Of a DNA stretch of 64,000 nucleotides, positions 42,047 to 50,583 are shown in pieces (the stretch's first letter is position 1; the number at the start of each line of letters is the position of its first letter). A program made the position numbers and the translations under genes. This DNA comes from an uncultured Fidelibacterota bacterium (GTDB taxonomy: Bacteria > Fidelibacterota > Marinisomatia > Marinisomatales > Marinisomataceae). Where the stretch lies: positions 238,813-302,812 of the forward strand of contig CABZHT010000001.1 of NCBI GenBank assembly GCA_902525615.1, given 5' to 3'. The notes under the pieces are model-generated. The model was not told the origin of the DNA. It did no database searches and saw only the letters and a list, made by a program, of their open reading frames with translations.

Positions 42047-42797
42047 TTATTATCTCCAGTGCTAAGTCCATATAATCTTTTGCGCCTGAACAATTTACAT
42101 CGTACATAATTGCAGGTTTTCCATCATCTGGTGCTTCAGCTAATCTTACATTTCGACTAATTTTAGTTTTAAATAATTTATTTTTAAAATTTGTTTTTAA
42201 CAAACTCTCAACTTTTTTAGAAAGTCTCAATCTCTTTGAATGCATTGTAATAAGCAATCCAAGTATATTTAGCTTATCATTTATATTCTCTTTAACAATT
42301 TCAATTGTTTCCTGAAGACTTCTTAAACCTTCAAGTGCAAAAAATTCGCTTTGAATAGGAATTAAAACATCTGTTGAAGCAGTTAAAGCATTTAATGTTA
42401 GAAGACCAAGAGAGGGAGGACAATCTATTAGGATATAGTCATAATTTTTTTTCACCTTATTTATCAACTTTAATAACTGCTTTTCTCTATTTGGCAATGA
42501 AACCAGTTCTACTTCACAGCCAACTAAATTGGTGTCTGATTTTGTAAAATCCATATATTCAATGGATGTAGTTGAAATAATATCTACTATTTTTTTATTT
42601 CCAGTAATTGCATCATAGATTGAAAATTCATTATTAATATCAAAATCATTTAATCCTGTTGTAGCATTAGCTTGAGGATCAAAATCAATTAACAAAGTTT
42701 TCTTTTCTAAGATGCCTAAGCTAGCAGCTAAATTGATTGCAGTAGTAGTTTTGCCTACTCCCCCTTTTTGGTTTATTATGGAAATAATTTTTTTCAT
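42033..42797 (-). CDS. parA: Chromosome-partitioning ATPase ParA (Soj)
   Basis: About 254 residues. I chose the ATG at 42797, which gives KKIISIINQKGGVGKTTTAI at the N-terminus (deviant Walker A). The longer frame to 42836 adds 13 residues unlike ParA. LIDFDPQANATTGL (about 38), YILIDCPPSLGLLTLNAL (about 115) and QSEFFALEGL follow. It is an MinD/ParA ATPase for origin segregation. It is divergent from the tdh-kbl pair, so promoters for both lie in 42798-42875. Confidence 0.96.
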   Translation of the reverse strand: MKKIISIINQKGGVGKTTTAINLAASLGILEKKTLLIDFDPQANATTGLNDFDINNEFSIYDAITGNKKIVDIISTTSIEYMDFTKSDTNLVGCEVELVSLPNREKQLLKLINKVKKNYDYILIDCPPSLGLLTLNALTASTDVLIPIQSEFFALEGLRSLQETIEIVKENINDKLNILGLLITMHSKRLRLSKKVESLLKTNFKNKLFKTKISRNVRLAEAPDDGKPAIMYDVNCSGAKDYMDLALEIINEKK

Positions 42798-42875
42798 ATG
42801 ACTGAAAAATTTAATCGGTAAATAAGGGTAATACAAAGTTTTTAAAAAATCATTTTATCTAACTTAACTTTAAGA

Positions 42876-43826
42876 GTGAAAGAAAGAATATTAATTACTG
42901 GAAACAATGGTGAATTAGGTAGTAAAACACTTAAAAAATTACTTAGTATAGGTAAATCGGTTATTGCTTTAGATATAAATGATCCAAAAGAAAAAATTCA
43001 TTCAGTTAAATACATCAAAGACACTATAACTAATAAACAACTAATAAATTCAATATTTAACGATTATCATATTAGTGAAGTTTATCACTTTGCAGCACTG
43101 TTAAGCCAATCAGCTTCACAAAACCCTGAATTAGCATTTGAAATAAACGAAAAATCATCAAAAAACTTAATTGATTGTGTGTATAATTTTGGAATAAGAA
43201 ATAATTGTATAACAAGATTTTTTTTTCCTAGTTCAATTGCTGTTTATGGTCCAAGAAAAATTAAAAATGCTTCGGAGCAAGATATTATCAAACCAACAAC
43301 AATTTACGGAAATAACAAACTTATCATTGAACAATATGGAAGTAAATTACATGAAAAAAGTATATCTAAAAAAATTGGATTAGATTTTAGATCAATTAGA
43401 TTTCCAGGAGTAATAAGTTATGATACTGTTCCATCTGGAGGTACTACAGATTATGCTCCACAAATGATAAATTGTGCAAAAAAAGGTGAAAAATTTGAAT
43501 GCAAGTTATCTCCAAAAACAAAACTACCATTTATAGGAATAGATCAAACAATATCATCTATTATTGACTTAATGAATTTAGAAATAATTGAGTCTAAATT
43601 CAGAGTATTTAATGTTCAAGAAGCCAGTTTTTCTGTTAAAGAACTAAGTGATTTCCTATCAAAAAAATTTCCTTCTTTTCAAATTGCATATAATGAAGAT
43701 AAAAATTTTCAATCAGTTGCAGATACGTGGCCCTCAAGTTTAAATTGTAAAAAAGCAAACAAATTTTGGAATTTTACTACAGAAAAAGACTTTGAAGTGT
43801 TTTTGGAAAAAATAATTAATAAGTAA
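42876..43826 (+). CDS. L-threonine 3-dehydrogenase, epimerase-like (SDR) type
   Basis: 316 residues, extended SDR. The NAD motif is ILITGNNGELGSKTL (about 4-18), the catalytic pair is Y-x-x-x-K in YGNNKLIIEQY (about 146), and RFPGVISYDTVPSGGTTDYA (about 182-201) is characteristic of the UDP-galactose-epimerase-like threonine dehydrogenases. It starts with GTG. It is followed 2 bp later by kbl, so the pair converts threonine via 2-amino-3-oxobutyrate to glycine and acetyl-CoA. Confidence 0.9.
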   Translation: MKERILITGNNGELGSKTLKKLLSIGKSVIALDINDPKEKIHSVKYIKDTITNKQLINSIFNDYHISEVYHFAALLSQSASQNPELAFEINEKSSKNLIDCVYNFGIRNNCITRFFFPSSIAVYGPRKIKNASEQDIIKPTTIYGNNKLIIEQYGSKLHEKSISKKIGLDFRSIRFPGVISYDTVPSGGTTDYAPQMINCAKKGEKFECKLSPKTKLPFIGIDQTISSIIDLMNLEIIESKFRVFNVQEASFSVKELSDFLSKKFPSFQIAYNEDKNFQSVADTWPSSLNCKKANKFWNFTTEKDFEVFLEKIINK

Positions 43827-43828
43827 AT

Positions 43829-45007
43829 ATGAAAGAAATAGATCAAATATTACAATCTCAATTAAATAACATCAAGGAGCAAGGCACCTTTAAAAAAGAA
43901 AGAGTAATTGAAACAGCTCAAGAAACAGAAATAAATGTAAATGGCAAAAAAGTACTAAACTTTTGTGCAAATAATTATTTAGGTCTTGCAAACAATAGGG
44001 AGATTAGAGAAGCAGCTATGCAAGCTATTCAAGAATGGGGTTTTGGCTTAGGTTCGGTCAGATTCATATGTGGTACTCAAACAATACATAAAGAATTAGA
44101 GCAATCAGTTAGTGATTTTTTAAATAAGGATGATACAATCTTATATTCTTCCTGTTTTGATGCAAATGGCGGTTTATTTGAAACAATCTTAGGTGAAAAA
44201 GACGCTGTTTTTTCAGATGAATTAAATCATGCATCAATTATCGATGGAATCAGATTATGTAAAGCTCAAAAACATAGATATAGAACTTGTAATATGGATG
44301 ATTTGCAAGAACAATTAAGTAATTCAGATGCAAGGGTTAAGCTGATTGTTACAGATGGAGTATTTAGTATGGATGGAACTATTGCACCTTTAGGCTCCAT
44401 TGTTCAGCTAGCCAAAAAATATGATGCATTAGTTATGGTAGATGATTGTCATGCTACAGGTTTCATTGGTGCAAACGGAAAAGGAAGCGGAGAACATTGT
44501 GGAGTTTTAGATGAAGTTGATATTATATCTTCAACTTTTGGTAAGGCTCTTGGAGGAGCATCCGGAGGATTTATCTCTGCATCAAAAAATATTGTTGATA
44601 TGCTAAGACAGAAATCAAGGCCTTACCTTTTTTCTAACAGTTTAGCACCAGCATTGGTAGTAGCATGTTTAAAAGCGCTGGAAATAATTAATGAAAACAA
44701 AAACCTTATAAATACGCTTCATGACAATACATTATATTTTCGAGAACAAATAACTAAAATTGGCTATGAAGTAAAAGGAGATTCACATCCAATTGTTCCA
44801 ATAATGATTTATGATGCAAAACAAGCGGTTGCATTGTCTGAAATGTTATTAGAAAAAAATATTTATGTAATTCCTTTTTCATTTCCAGTCGTTCCTAAAA
44901 ATCAAGCAAGAATAAGGGTACAATTATCATCTTCTCATAATAGAGATCAGTTAAAACATTCTATTAGCGCTTTTGAGGAATGCGGTAAAGCTCTAAATAT
45001 TATTTAA
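43829..45007 (+). CDS. kbl: 2-amino-3-ketobutyrate coenzyme A ligase (glycine C-acetyltransferase)
   Basis: 392-residue alpha-oxoamine synthase. NFCANNYLGLANN (about 47), GLGSVRFICGTQTIHKELE (about 73-91) and VMVDDCHATGFIGANGKG (about 203). The PLP lysine is in STFGKALGGASGG (about 243). It works with the preceding threonine dehydrogenase. The sequence matches Kbl better than BioF or HemA because of the SVRFICGTQ block and the operon partner. Confidence 0.95.
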   Translation: MKEIDQILQSQLNNIKEQGTFKKERVIETAQETEINVNGKKVLNFCANNYLGLANNREIREAAMQAIQEWGFGLGSVRFICGTQTIHKELEQSVSDFLNKDDTILYSSCFDANGGLFETILGEKDAVFSDELNHASIIDGIRLCKAQKHRYRTCNMDDLQEQLSNSDARVKLIVTDGVFSMDGTIAPLGSIVQLAKKYDALVMVDDCHATGFIGANGKGSGEHCGVLDEVDIISSTFGKALGGASGGFISASKNIVDMLRQKSRPYLFSNSLAPALVVACLKALEIINENKNLINTLHDNTLYFREQITKIGYEVKGDSHPIVPIMIYDAKQAVALSEMLLEKNIYVIPFSFPVVPKNQARIRVQLSSSHNRDQLKHSISAFEECGKALNII

Positions 45008-45051
45008 AAAAATAGTGAAAAAATATCTTAATGTGTTAAATTCTCTCACCT

Positions 45052-46848
45052 ATGGATAGTTCAATAAGAAATAGATTATTAACGATATTGTTTGTTTTCG
45101 GATTGGGAATATATGCTCTCCTTCCATCAATTAGATATACTTTGATGGATGAAGACAAAAAATCTAACCTATCTGATGATCAAATAGATTATTTTGAATC
45201 AAGAAGTATCAAACAAGGATTAGATTTAAAAGGTGGAATTTATATTGTCCTTGAAGTTGATCTCCCTCAACTAATTGATAACTTAGCTAAAAACAAGGAT
45301 AATAATTTTAATGAGTTTTTAATCGATTTAAAAAGTGAATATAATAACTCTTCCAGAGATTTTTTTACTGTCTTTGAAGACTTAGCAGTTGAAAACGAAT
45401 TAAAACTTCCGAGATATTTTATTAATTACGGAAAAACTAAAGACCAAATAATCTCTCAACTATCATTACAATCTGAAGATTCAATTAAAAGAGTTATTGA
45501 AATTATTCAAAATCGCGTAGACCAATTTGGTGTGGCTGAACCAACAATTCAAAAACAAGGCAATAATAGAGTTATTGTAGAACTAGCAGGAATTGAAGAT
45601 TCAGAAAGAGCTAGAGATCTTCTTCAAAGTACAGCATTGTTAGAATTGATGATTGTTAAAAATGTTGAAAGTACAAATGCAATTATTAGACAAATTGATA
45701 GTATTATGTCAGTTTCTAATAGTAAAGATGTTGACCAAGATGATGAAATTAATGAATTATTTGATTCAAGCTCATCATCAGAATTAGGATTTTCTTCGTT
45801 GCTTATATCAGTTGGAGGAAACCTAGCAATTGCCTCAAAAGATTTAGCTGCTCTTAAAGATATTTTATTTAAAGAAGATGTAATACAAATTTTAGAAGCA
45901 ACCAATAGTACTATTTTAACAAGCGACTCTTCAATTAAGCTTGTAAATGAAATAGGTCAAGAAGAAGAATTTTATACACTATTCCATTTATTTAATAATG
46001 CTGAGCTTACTGGAGGAGTAATTGAAGATGCTCAAATGAGATTGAGCCAAGCAGGAGTAACTGCTGGACAGGCTGTTGTTGAAGTTGAAATGAATAGTGA
46101 AGGTTCCAGAGAATGGGCTAGAATTACAGGTGCTAATATAAATAACAGAATTGCTATTGTACTTGACAAGAAAGTTCATATGGCTCCTGTCATAAGAAGT
46201 CAAATTTTTGGTGGGGGAACTGTTATCGAGGGAATGAATTCAATTGAAGAAGCTGAAGACATAGCTATTGTTTTAAGAGCAGGTGCTTTACCTGTTCCTG
46301 TTACAATTGCGGAAGAAAGAACTATTGGAGCATCTTTAGGAGCAGATTCAATTAGTAAAGGTACGCAGTCAATGGCAATTGGTTTATTTTTGGTGGTATG
46401 CTTCATTGTATTCTTCTATAAGATGTCAGGTTTAATTGCAAGCTTCTCTGTTATGTGGACTCTAATTTTATTGTTGGGCGTCTTAGCCCTCCTAGAAGCA
46501 ACATTAACTCTTCCTGGAATCGCAGGTCTAATACTAACAGTTGGTATGTCCGTTGATGCTAATGTTATTATTTTTGAAAGAATTAAAGAAGAATTGCGTA
46601 ATGGTAAATCTGTTAGATCCGCTATTGATTCAGGCTATGAAAGAGCAATTAGAACAATTGTGGATGCTAATTTAACTACTGGTATTGCAGCAGCAGTGCT
46701 TTATCAATACGGCAGTGGTCCTATAAAAGGCTTTGCTACTGTTCTTTTCTGGGGAATTATTGTAAGTATGTTTACTGCTATTATTGTAACAAGATTTGTG
46801 TTTGATTTTGTAACAACGAGAAAAAATATAGGAAGATTGAGCATATAA
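45052..46848 (+). CDS. secD: Protein translocase subunit SecD
   Basis: 598 residues. First membrane helix about 8-25, then the D1 motif GLDLKGGIYIVLEVD (about 56-70), a large periplasmic P1 region including IIQNRVDQFGVAEPTIQKQG (about 155-174), and the RND-like membrane half from about 440 (MAIGLFLVVCFIVFFYKMSG) with MSVDANVIIFERIKEEL (about 500). It uses the proton-motive force to complete Sec export. secF follows after 2 bp. Confidence 0.96.
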   Translation: MDSSIRNRLLTILFVFGLGIYALLPSIRYTLMDEDKKSNLSDDQIDYFESRSIKQGLDLKGGIYIVLEVDLPQLIDNLAKNKDNNFNEFLIDLKSEYNNSSRDFFTVFEDLAVENELKLPRYFINYGKTKDQIISQLSLQSEDSIKRVIEIIQNRVDQFGVAEPTIQKQGNNRVIVELAGIEDSERARDLLQSTALLELMIVKNVESTNAIIRQIDSIMSVSNSKDVDQDDEINELFDSSSSSELGFSSLLISVGGNLAIASKDLAALKDILFKEDVIQILEATNSTILTSDSSIKLVNEIGQEEEFYTLFHLFNNAELTGGVIEDAQMRLSQAGVTAGQAVVEVEMNSEGSREWARITGANINNRIAIVLDKKVHMAPVIRSQIFGGGTVIEGMNSIEEAEDIAIVLRAGALPVPVTIAEERTIGASLGADSISKGTQSMAIGLFLVVCFIVFFYKMSGLIASFSVMWTLILLLGVLALLEATLTLPGIAGLILTVGMSVDANVIIFERIKEELRNGKSVRSAIDSGYERAIRTIVDANLTTGIAAAVLYQYGSGPIKGFATVLFWGIIVSMFTAIIVTRFVFDFVTTRKNIGRLSI

Positions 46849-46850
46849 TT

Positions 46851-47774
46851 ATGAAATTCATGGAAAACACTAAAATCAATTTTATGAAGTTAAAATCATT
46901 TGGATTTGGCTTTTCATCTGTTTTAGCATTTGGATCTATCATTCTTCTTTTGATGGGTGTTAATCTTGGTATTGATTTTAAAGGTGGAACAGCAATTGGA
47001 GTAAGTTTTTCGGAGAATGTATCTATACAAGAAGTAAGAGGTTCGCTTAAATCAGTATCTTTTAATGATAGCTTAATAGATTTGAGCGGTGAAGAAATTA
47101 AATATTTTGGAAATCAAAGCGATGTTATGATTAAAATAAAATCACTTGATAATGAACCTGAAGACTTCGGTCAAATGGTTATTAATCATTTGTATGATTC
47201 TATGTCAGCTAAAGTGCCTGAGAACAAAAATGATTTCATTCTTTCACTAGGCTCAGTAAGTCCAAAAGTAGGATCTGAGTTAAGTGGAAAAGCATTTTGG
47301 TCTGTAGTATCTGCTTTAGTCTTAATTCTGTTTTATATATCTGTCAGGTTTGAGTTTAGATTTGCTTTAGGAGCTATTTTAGCTCTAGTTCATGATGTCA
47401 TTATTACATTAGGAATTTTTTCTCTAACTGGTTTCGAGATTACACTAAGTACAGTTGCAGCTTTTTTAACTATTGTTGGATATTCCTTAAATGATACAAT
47501 TGTTATTTTGGATAGAATTAGAGAAAATATGAAATCTTCTGGTACTGTAATGTTTGAATCAACCATCAATAAAAGTATTAATCAATCCCTGAGCAGAACT
47601 TTAATTACTTCTTTAACGACATTGTTTGTTATTATTGTTTTGCTCGTTTATGGCGGTGAAGTAATAAGACCATTCTCTTTTACTATGTTAGTGGGTGTCA
47701 TTGTTGGTACTTATTCTAGTATTTATATTGCTAGTGCATTGCTTGCAACTATCTACCAATCTTCTAACAAATAA
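46851..47774 (+). CDS. secF: Protein translocase subunit SecF
   Basis: 307 residues: the N-terminal helix, the D1-like motif GIDFKGGTAIGVSF (about 41-54), and the C-terminal six-helix half with VRFEFRFALGAILALVHDV (about 165) and YSLNDTIVILDRIRENM (about 209). It is the partner of SecD in one membrane complex. The stop overlaps the start of the DMT permease gene by one base. Confidence 0.96.
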   Translation: MKFMENTKINFMKLKSFGFGFSSVLAFGSIILLLMGVNLGIDFKGGTAIGVSFSENVSIQEVRGSLKSVSFNDSLIDLSGEEIKYFGNQSDVMIKIKSLDNEPEDFGQMVINHLYDSMSAKVPENKNDFILSLGSVSPKVGSELSGKAFWSVVSALVLILFYISVRFEFRFALGAILALVHDVIITLGIFSLTGFEITLSTVAAFLTIVGYSLNDTIVILDRIRENMKSSGTVMFESTINKSINQSLSRTLITSLTTLFVIIVLLVYGGEVIRPFSFTMLVGVIVGTYSSIYIASALLATIYQSSNK

Positions 47775-48655
47775 TGAATAATAAGATTTTATTTCCATTC
47801 ATTGCACTGTGCGTGATTTGGGGTTCAACATGGTACTTCATTAAAATTTCTTTGAATGCTGGGGTTCCACCTTTTTATGGAGTGGGATTAAGATTTCTTT
47901 TTTCTGGGATTATTTTTTACTTATATATCTATTACAAAAAGCTATCTATACCATTTACCAAACAAGCAATAAAATTATATCTCTCATTTGGACTATTAAA
48001 CTTCAGTCTATCTTATGGAATGACTTATTGGGCTACTCAATATATTTTTTCTAGTATCTCATCGATTCTATGGGGTCTATTCCCTCTCTTTACAAGCTTA
48101 ATGGCTCATTTTATGATTAAAGATGATCCTAATGAAAGATTAAATAAAAATAAAATTGCAGCTCTATTTACTGGTCTAATAGGAGTCATAATTATGAGCA
48201 CTAATCAAGAAATTGATTTAGCCTCTCAATCGTTTTTGGCAATTCTTGTTTTAATTGCAGTCATTATTATAGCAGCATATCCTAGTGTTCTTTATAAAAA
48301 ATATAATGACGAAGTTGGTCCATATCAAATGAATGCTGTTTGTCAGGTATTAACAGGATTTTTAATGCTTACAATTTCATTTCTAGTAAAAGAAGATACT
48401 TCGGACATACTATGGACTAATGAACTTATACTTTCAACATTGTATCTTATAATTTTTGGGGGATTAATTTCTTGGGGGATTTATTTCTGGCTGTATCAAT
48501 ATCTTAATGTAACTCAAGTCACTTATGTGGCAATTTTTCCTCCAATAGTTGCAATATTGCTTGGTTGGGTATTTTTAGGAGAAGTACTTACAACAAAAGA
48601 AATTATTGGAACCTTATTCATACTTGGAAGTTCTATACTTATATATAGGAAATAG
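47774..48655 (+). CDS. EamA/DMT-superfamily permease
   Basis: 293 residues with about ten membrane helices in two EamA repeats, beginning FIALCVIWGSTWYFIKIS (about 8-25), the usual WGSTW signature. The second repeat starts at about 155 (LAILVLIAVIIIAAYPSVLY). It is a probable metabolite exporter of unknown substrate. It is translationally coupled to secF (TAATG overlap), though a functional link with Sec is not expected. Confidence 0.88.
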   Translation: MNNKILFPFIALCVIWGSTWYFIKISLNAGVPPFYGVGLRFLFSGIIFYLYIYYKKLSIPFTKQAIKLYLSFGLLNFSLSYGMTYWATQYIFSSISSILWGLFPLFTSLMAHFMIKDDPNERLNKNKIAALFTGLIGVIIMSTNQEIDLASQSFLAILVLIAVIIIAAYPSVLYKKYNDEVGPYQMNAVCQVLTGFLMLTISFLVKEDTSDILWTNELILSTLYLIIFGGLISWGIYFWLYQYLNVTQVTYVAIFPPIVAILLGWVFLGEVLTTKEIIGTLFILGSSILIYRK

Positions 48656-48680
48656 AACCTATTTTATAATAAATTAAATT

Positions 48681-49301
48681 ATGATTAAGAAAATAAAATC
48701 AAACCTGCTTGCAGGAATAGCGACTATCGTACCATTAGCGTTAACTGTATATGTAATACAGGTTACATTAGAAATAACTATTTGGCTTGGGGGAACTGTT
48801 GCAGAACCTCTAGAAAGATTTGTTAATGTAACTTTTCCAGGGTTTGGTTTAATAAGTTCACTAGCAGGCCTTCTAATTGTTTTATTGTCCCTTATCATTT
48901 TTGGTGCTTTAGCTAGAAATGTGTTTGGTAAAAGAGTTGTTAATTGGTTTGAGGGAATTTTTAAGAAAATTCCTTTAATTGATACAATATATGGAACAAC
49001 CAAACAAATTATTGAGACAGTATCTGGATCAAAAAATAACTCTTTCAAGAAAGTTGTATACGTCGAATATCCGAGAAGAGGTACTTGGACTTTGGGTTTC
49101 GTTACTAGCGAATCTACAAATGAAAATAACGAAGAGTTTTACCACTTATTTGTTCCAACAACACCAAATCCAACATCAGGATTTTTTCTTATCATCCCTA
49201 AGGAAGATACTACACTTGCAGACGTTGATGTTGAAGAAGGATTCAGAATGATTGTTTCAAGTGGAATAGTTGGAAGCCAAAAAAATTCTATAGTGAAATA
49301 A
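48681..49301 (+). CDS. DUF502 family membrane protein
   Basis: 206 residues. Two N-terminal helices (LLAGIATIVPLALTVYVIQV, about 9-28, and GLISSLAGLLIVLLSLIIFG, about 55-74) are followed by a beta-rich cytoplasmic part with IPLIDTIYGTTKQIIETVSG (about 95-114) and VPTTPNPTSGFFLIIPKED (about 155-173). This is the DUF502 signature set. Function unknown. It is the last gene before a strong terminator at 49300. Confidence 0.9.
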   Translation: MIKKIKSNLLAGIATIVPLALTVYVIQVTLEITIWLGGTVAEPLERFVNVTFPGFGLISSLAGLLIVLLSLIIFGALARNVFGKRVVNWFEGIFKKIPLIDTIYGTTKQIIETVSGSKNNSFKKVVYVEYPRRGTWTLGFVTSESTNENNEEFYHLFVPTTPNPTSGFFLIIPKEDTTLADVDVEEGFRMIVSSGIVGSQKNSIVK

Positions 49302-49329
49302 AAAAGGAGCATCGAGATGCTCCTTTTTT
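49300..49329. terminator. Bidirectional factor-independent terminator
   Basis: GGAGCATC and GATGCTCC form a perfect GC-containing stem (49306-49323) flanked by an A-run on the left and a T-run on the right. It can therefore end both the plus-strand DUF502 transcript and the minus-strand transcript of the small repeat protein. Confidence 0.88.
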
Positions 49330-49357
49330 TAATTAAACCTAGTAAGATAAAAGTTTA

Positions 49358-49585
49358 TTAACCTCTACCTCTAGCCATAGGTGCACGAGATACATCACCA
49401 TCTTTATCGATGAAGTATAAGTAGCCACTTTCACGAGTGACACCTGCATCAGCAACTTTTTGAGCATTGCCGCCACCAGATCCGCCTCTTGACATACCTG
49501 AGCGCCATACGTTACCATCTTTACCTAAGTAATATAGATAGCCTTTTTCTTTACTAACACCACATGTTTTTACTTTTTCAGCCAT
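49358..49585 (-). CDS. Small two-repeat glycine-rich protein
   Basis: 75 residues built from two copies of one unit of about 35 residues. Copy 1 has GYLYYLGKDGNVWRSGMSRG, copy 2 has GYLYFIDKDGDVSRAPMARG. Before each copy stands KVKTCGVSKEK or KVADAGVTRES. The spacer between copies is GSGGGNAQ. There is no signal peptide. The ATG is preceded by a purine-rich AAGGAGAT on the minus strand, a strong ribosome binding site, so the gene is probably well expressed. I know no function; the YLY-x-x-x-KDG-x-V unit could be a small beta-hairpin. Confidence 0.8.
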   Translation of the reverse strand: MAEKVKTCGVSKEKGYLYYLGKDGNVWRSGMSRGGSGGGNAQKVADAGVTRESGYLYFIDKDGDVSRAPMARGRG

Positions 49586-49600
49586 TTTTATCTCCTTAAA

Positions 49601-49644
49601 AAGTTTAGTGAATAAGCTTATATCAATATTCTACTACTAAACTT
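49601..49644 (-). promoter_or_regulatory. Inverted repeat in the leader of the small repeat protein
   Basis: A perfect 9-bp inverted repeat AAGTTTAGT (49601-49609) and ACTAAACTT (49636-49644) encloses 26 nt. It lies just upstream of the ribosome binding site of the 75-residue gene. It could be a leader hairpin or an operator, and nothing more can be said from the sequence. Confidence 0.35.
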
Positions 49645-49737
49645 GATTTTTTGCAAGAAATTTCTCGTCGGAGGCCCCTCGGAAGAATTTTACAAAAAAG
49701 CTTTAAATTTTTTATTAATTAGTTAAATTTGGTCCAT

Positions 49738-49811
49738 GCCCCGGTAGCTCAGCTGGATAGAGCAACGGATTTCTAATCCGTAGGTCACAGGTTCAAATCC
49801 TGTCCGGGGTA
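49738..49811 (+). tRNA. tRNA-Arg (TCT), integration target
   Basis: 74-nt cloverleaf with acceptor GCCCCGG/CCGGGGT (G-T at the first pair), D-arm GCTCAGCTGGATAGAGC, anticodon loop TTTCTAA in stem CGGAT/ATCCG (anticodon TCT, reading AGA), T-arm ACAGG/CCTGT and discriminator A. CCA is not encoded. The 3' half from 49769 is repeated at 56365, so the intact gene is the attL copy rebuilt by insertion of the element. Confidence 0.96.
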
Positions 49812-49812
49812 C
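49769..49812 (+). repeat. attL: 44-bp direct repeat within tRNA-Arg
   Basis: 44 bases, from the anticodon loop to one base past the tRNA 3' end, are identical to 56365-56408. The flanking bases differ at once on both sides (GG before and TG after here, AA before and AA after at the right copy), so the repeat is bounded exactly. This is the crossover region typical of tyrosine integrases that use the anticodon loop. Confidence 0.93.
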
Positions 49813-49890
49813 TGTCTCTTTCTCTTGATATTACTTGACTTATAGAGAATTTCTTCGTAAATTTTAATGTAAATCTGGACCCTAAAATAC

Positions 49891-49982
49891 CTACAACATT
49901 ACCTACAACACTTTTACTATATTTTTATCTCTATGGACGGACTAAACAAGAATCTTATGTTGTAGTTCAATACCTACAACAC
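49891..49982. repeat. Left cluster of CTACAACAY sites (candidate integrase arm sites)
   Basis: Four copies of a 9-bp motif CTACAACA(C/T): 49891-49899, 49903-49911, 49974-49982 on the plus strand and 49957-49965 inverted. Three are preceded by AC. The same motif occurs twice near the right end (56315-56336). Repeats at both element ends, outside genes and next to att, are what arm-type sites of a tyrosine integrase or its directionality factor look like. Confidence 0.6.
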
Positions 49983-50032
49983 TATACAATACACTATAAG
50001 ATATTTTATTTCGTTGCCCTAACTTGATGTAT

Positions 50033-50245
50033 TTATTGATTTTGATGTTCTAACCACACGCGTATTTTCTCACGATTGAAGAACTTTTTATTTGAACCTT
50101 GAACTCGGTAATGTGGAAATCCCTTATATTTACAATAACGATAAAGAGTGGAATAACTGATATTCAATTCTTCAAGTACGGTTTTCATACCAATTGGACT
50201 GAACTCTCTTTTATCTTCTTCTATATTATCTAATAATGAGAACAT
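50033..50245 (-). CDS. Small HTH protein, excisionase/AlpA-like
   Basis: 70 residues with a MerR/HTH_17-like helix-turn-helix: MKTVLEELNISYSTLYRYCK (about 19-38), then YKGFPHYRVQGSNKKFFNRE (about 39-58) and IRVWLEHQ at the end. This layout (helix, turn, recognition helix, wing, then an R-x-W-L tail) is usual for recombination directionality factors and AlpA-type regulators. Its position close to attL and the left arm-like sites supports an excisionase role. It overlaps the upstream ORF by one base. Confidence 0.75.
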   Translation of the reverse strand: MFSLLDNIEEDKREFSPIGMKTVLEELNISYSTLYRYCKYKGFPHYRVQGSNKKFFNREKIRVWLEHQNQ

Positions 50246-50520
50246 TAGTTTTTACTGCCAGAATATTGTTTCCAAAAATTTGAGTTCCTTGAAATCTCAT
50301 CTGCCGTTTGTAATTCATACTCTTGTAATTCTGTTATTGCCTCTTTTTCCAAAAACGTTTTTAGAATAATAACCTTGATACAATCTCTATGTCTTTTTTC
50401 AATTTCTAAATCCAAACTCTTTTCAAGATAATTGAACGCCTGATTTAGATGATTTGATTGTAAATCAATATTTTTCTGTAATTCTCTTCGCTTTGATACA
50501 CTTTGTTTTTTCTGTTCCAT
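50245..50520 (-). CDS. Small coiled-coil protein, unknown
   Basis: 91 residues, highly charged, predicted all-helical: KKQSVSKRRELQKNIDLQSN at the start, NYLEKSLDLEIEKRHRDCIK (about 29-48) and a second helix with FLEKEAITELQEYELQTADE (about 56-75). No known motif. It belongs to the element's run of small minus-strand ORFs. Overlap with the next ORF (the HTH gene) by one base suggests genuine coupled translation. Confidence 0.6.
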   Translation of the reverse strand: MEQKKQSVSKRRELQKNIDLQSNHLNQAFNYLEKSLDLEIEKRHRDCIKVIILKTFLEKEAITELQEYELQTADEISRNSNFWKQYSGSKN

Positions 50521-50583
50521 TTTCTACTCCTCTATATATAAATATATATTTTCAATACTATGATTGACTATGATGACTGATTA

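Noticed and set aside
49652..49669. CAAGAAATTTCTCGTC resembles CAAGAATTTCTCGTC near the right end of the element (about 56338)
   Set aside because: An 11-base exact match at unequal distances from att, with one copy outside the element; probably chance.
49669..49683. GC-rich GGAGGCCCCTC patch before tRNA-Arg
   Set aside because: The self-complementary core has almost no loop and no following T-run, so it is not a convincing terminator or element scar.
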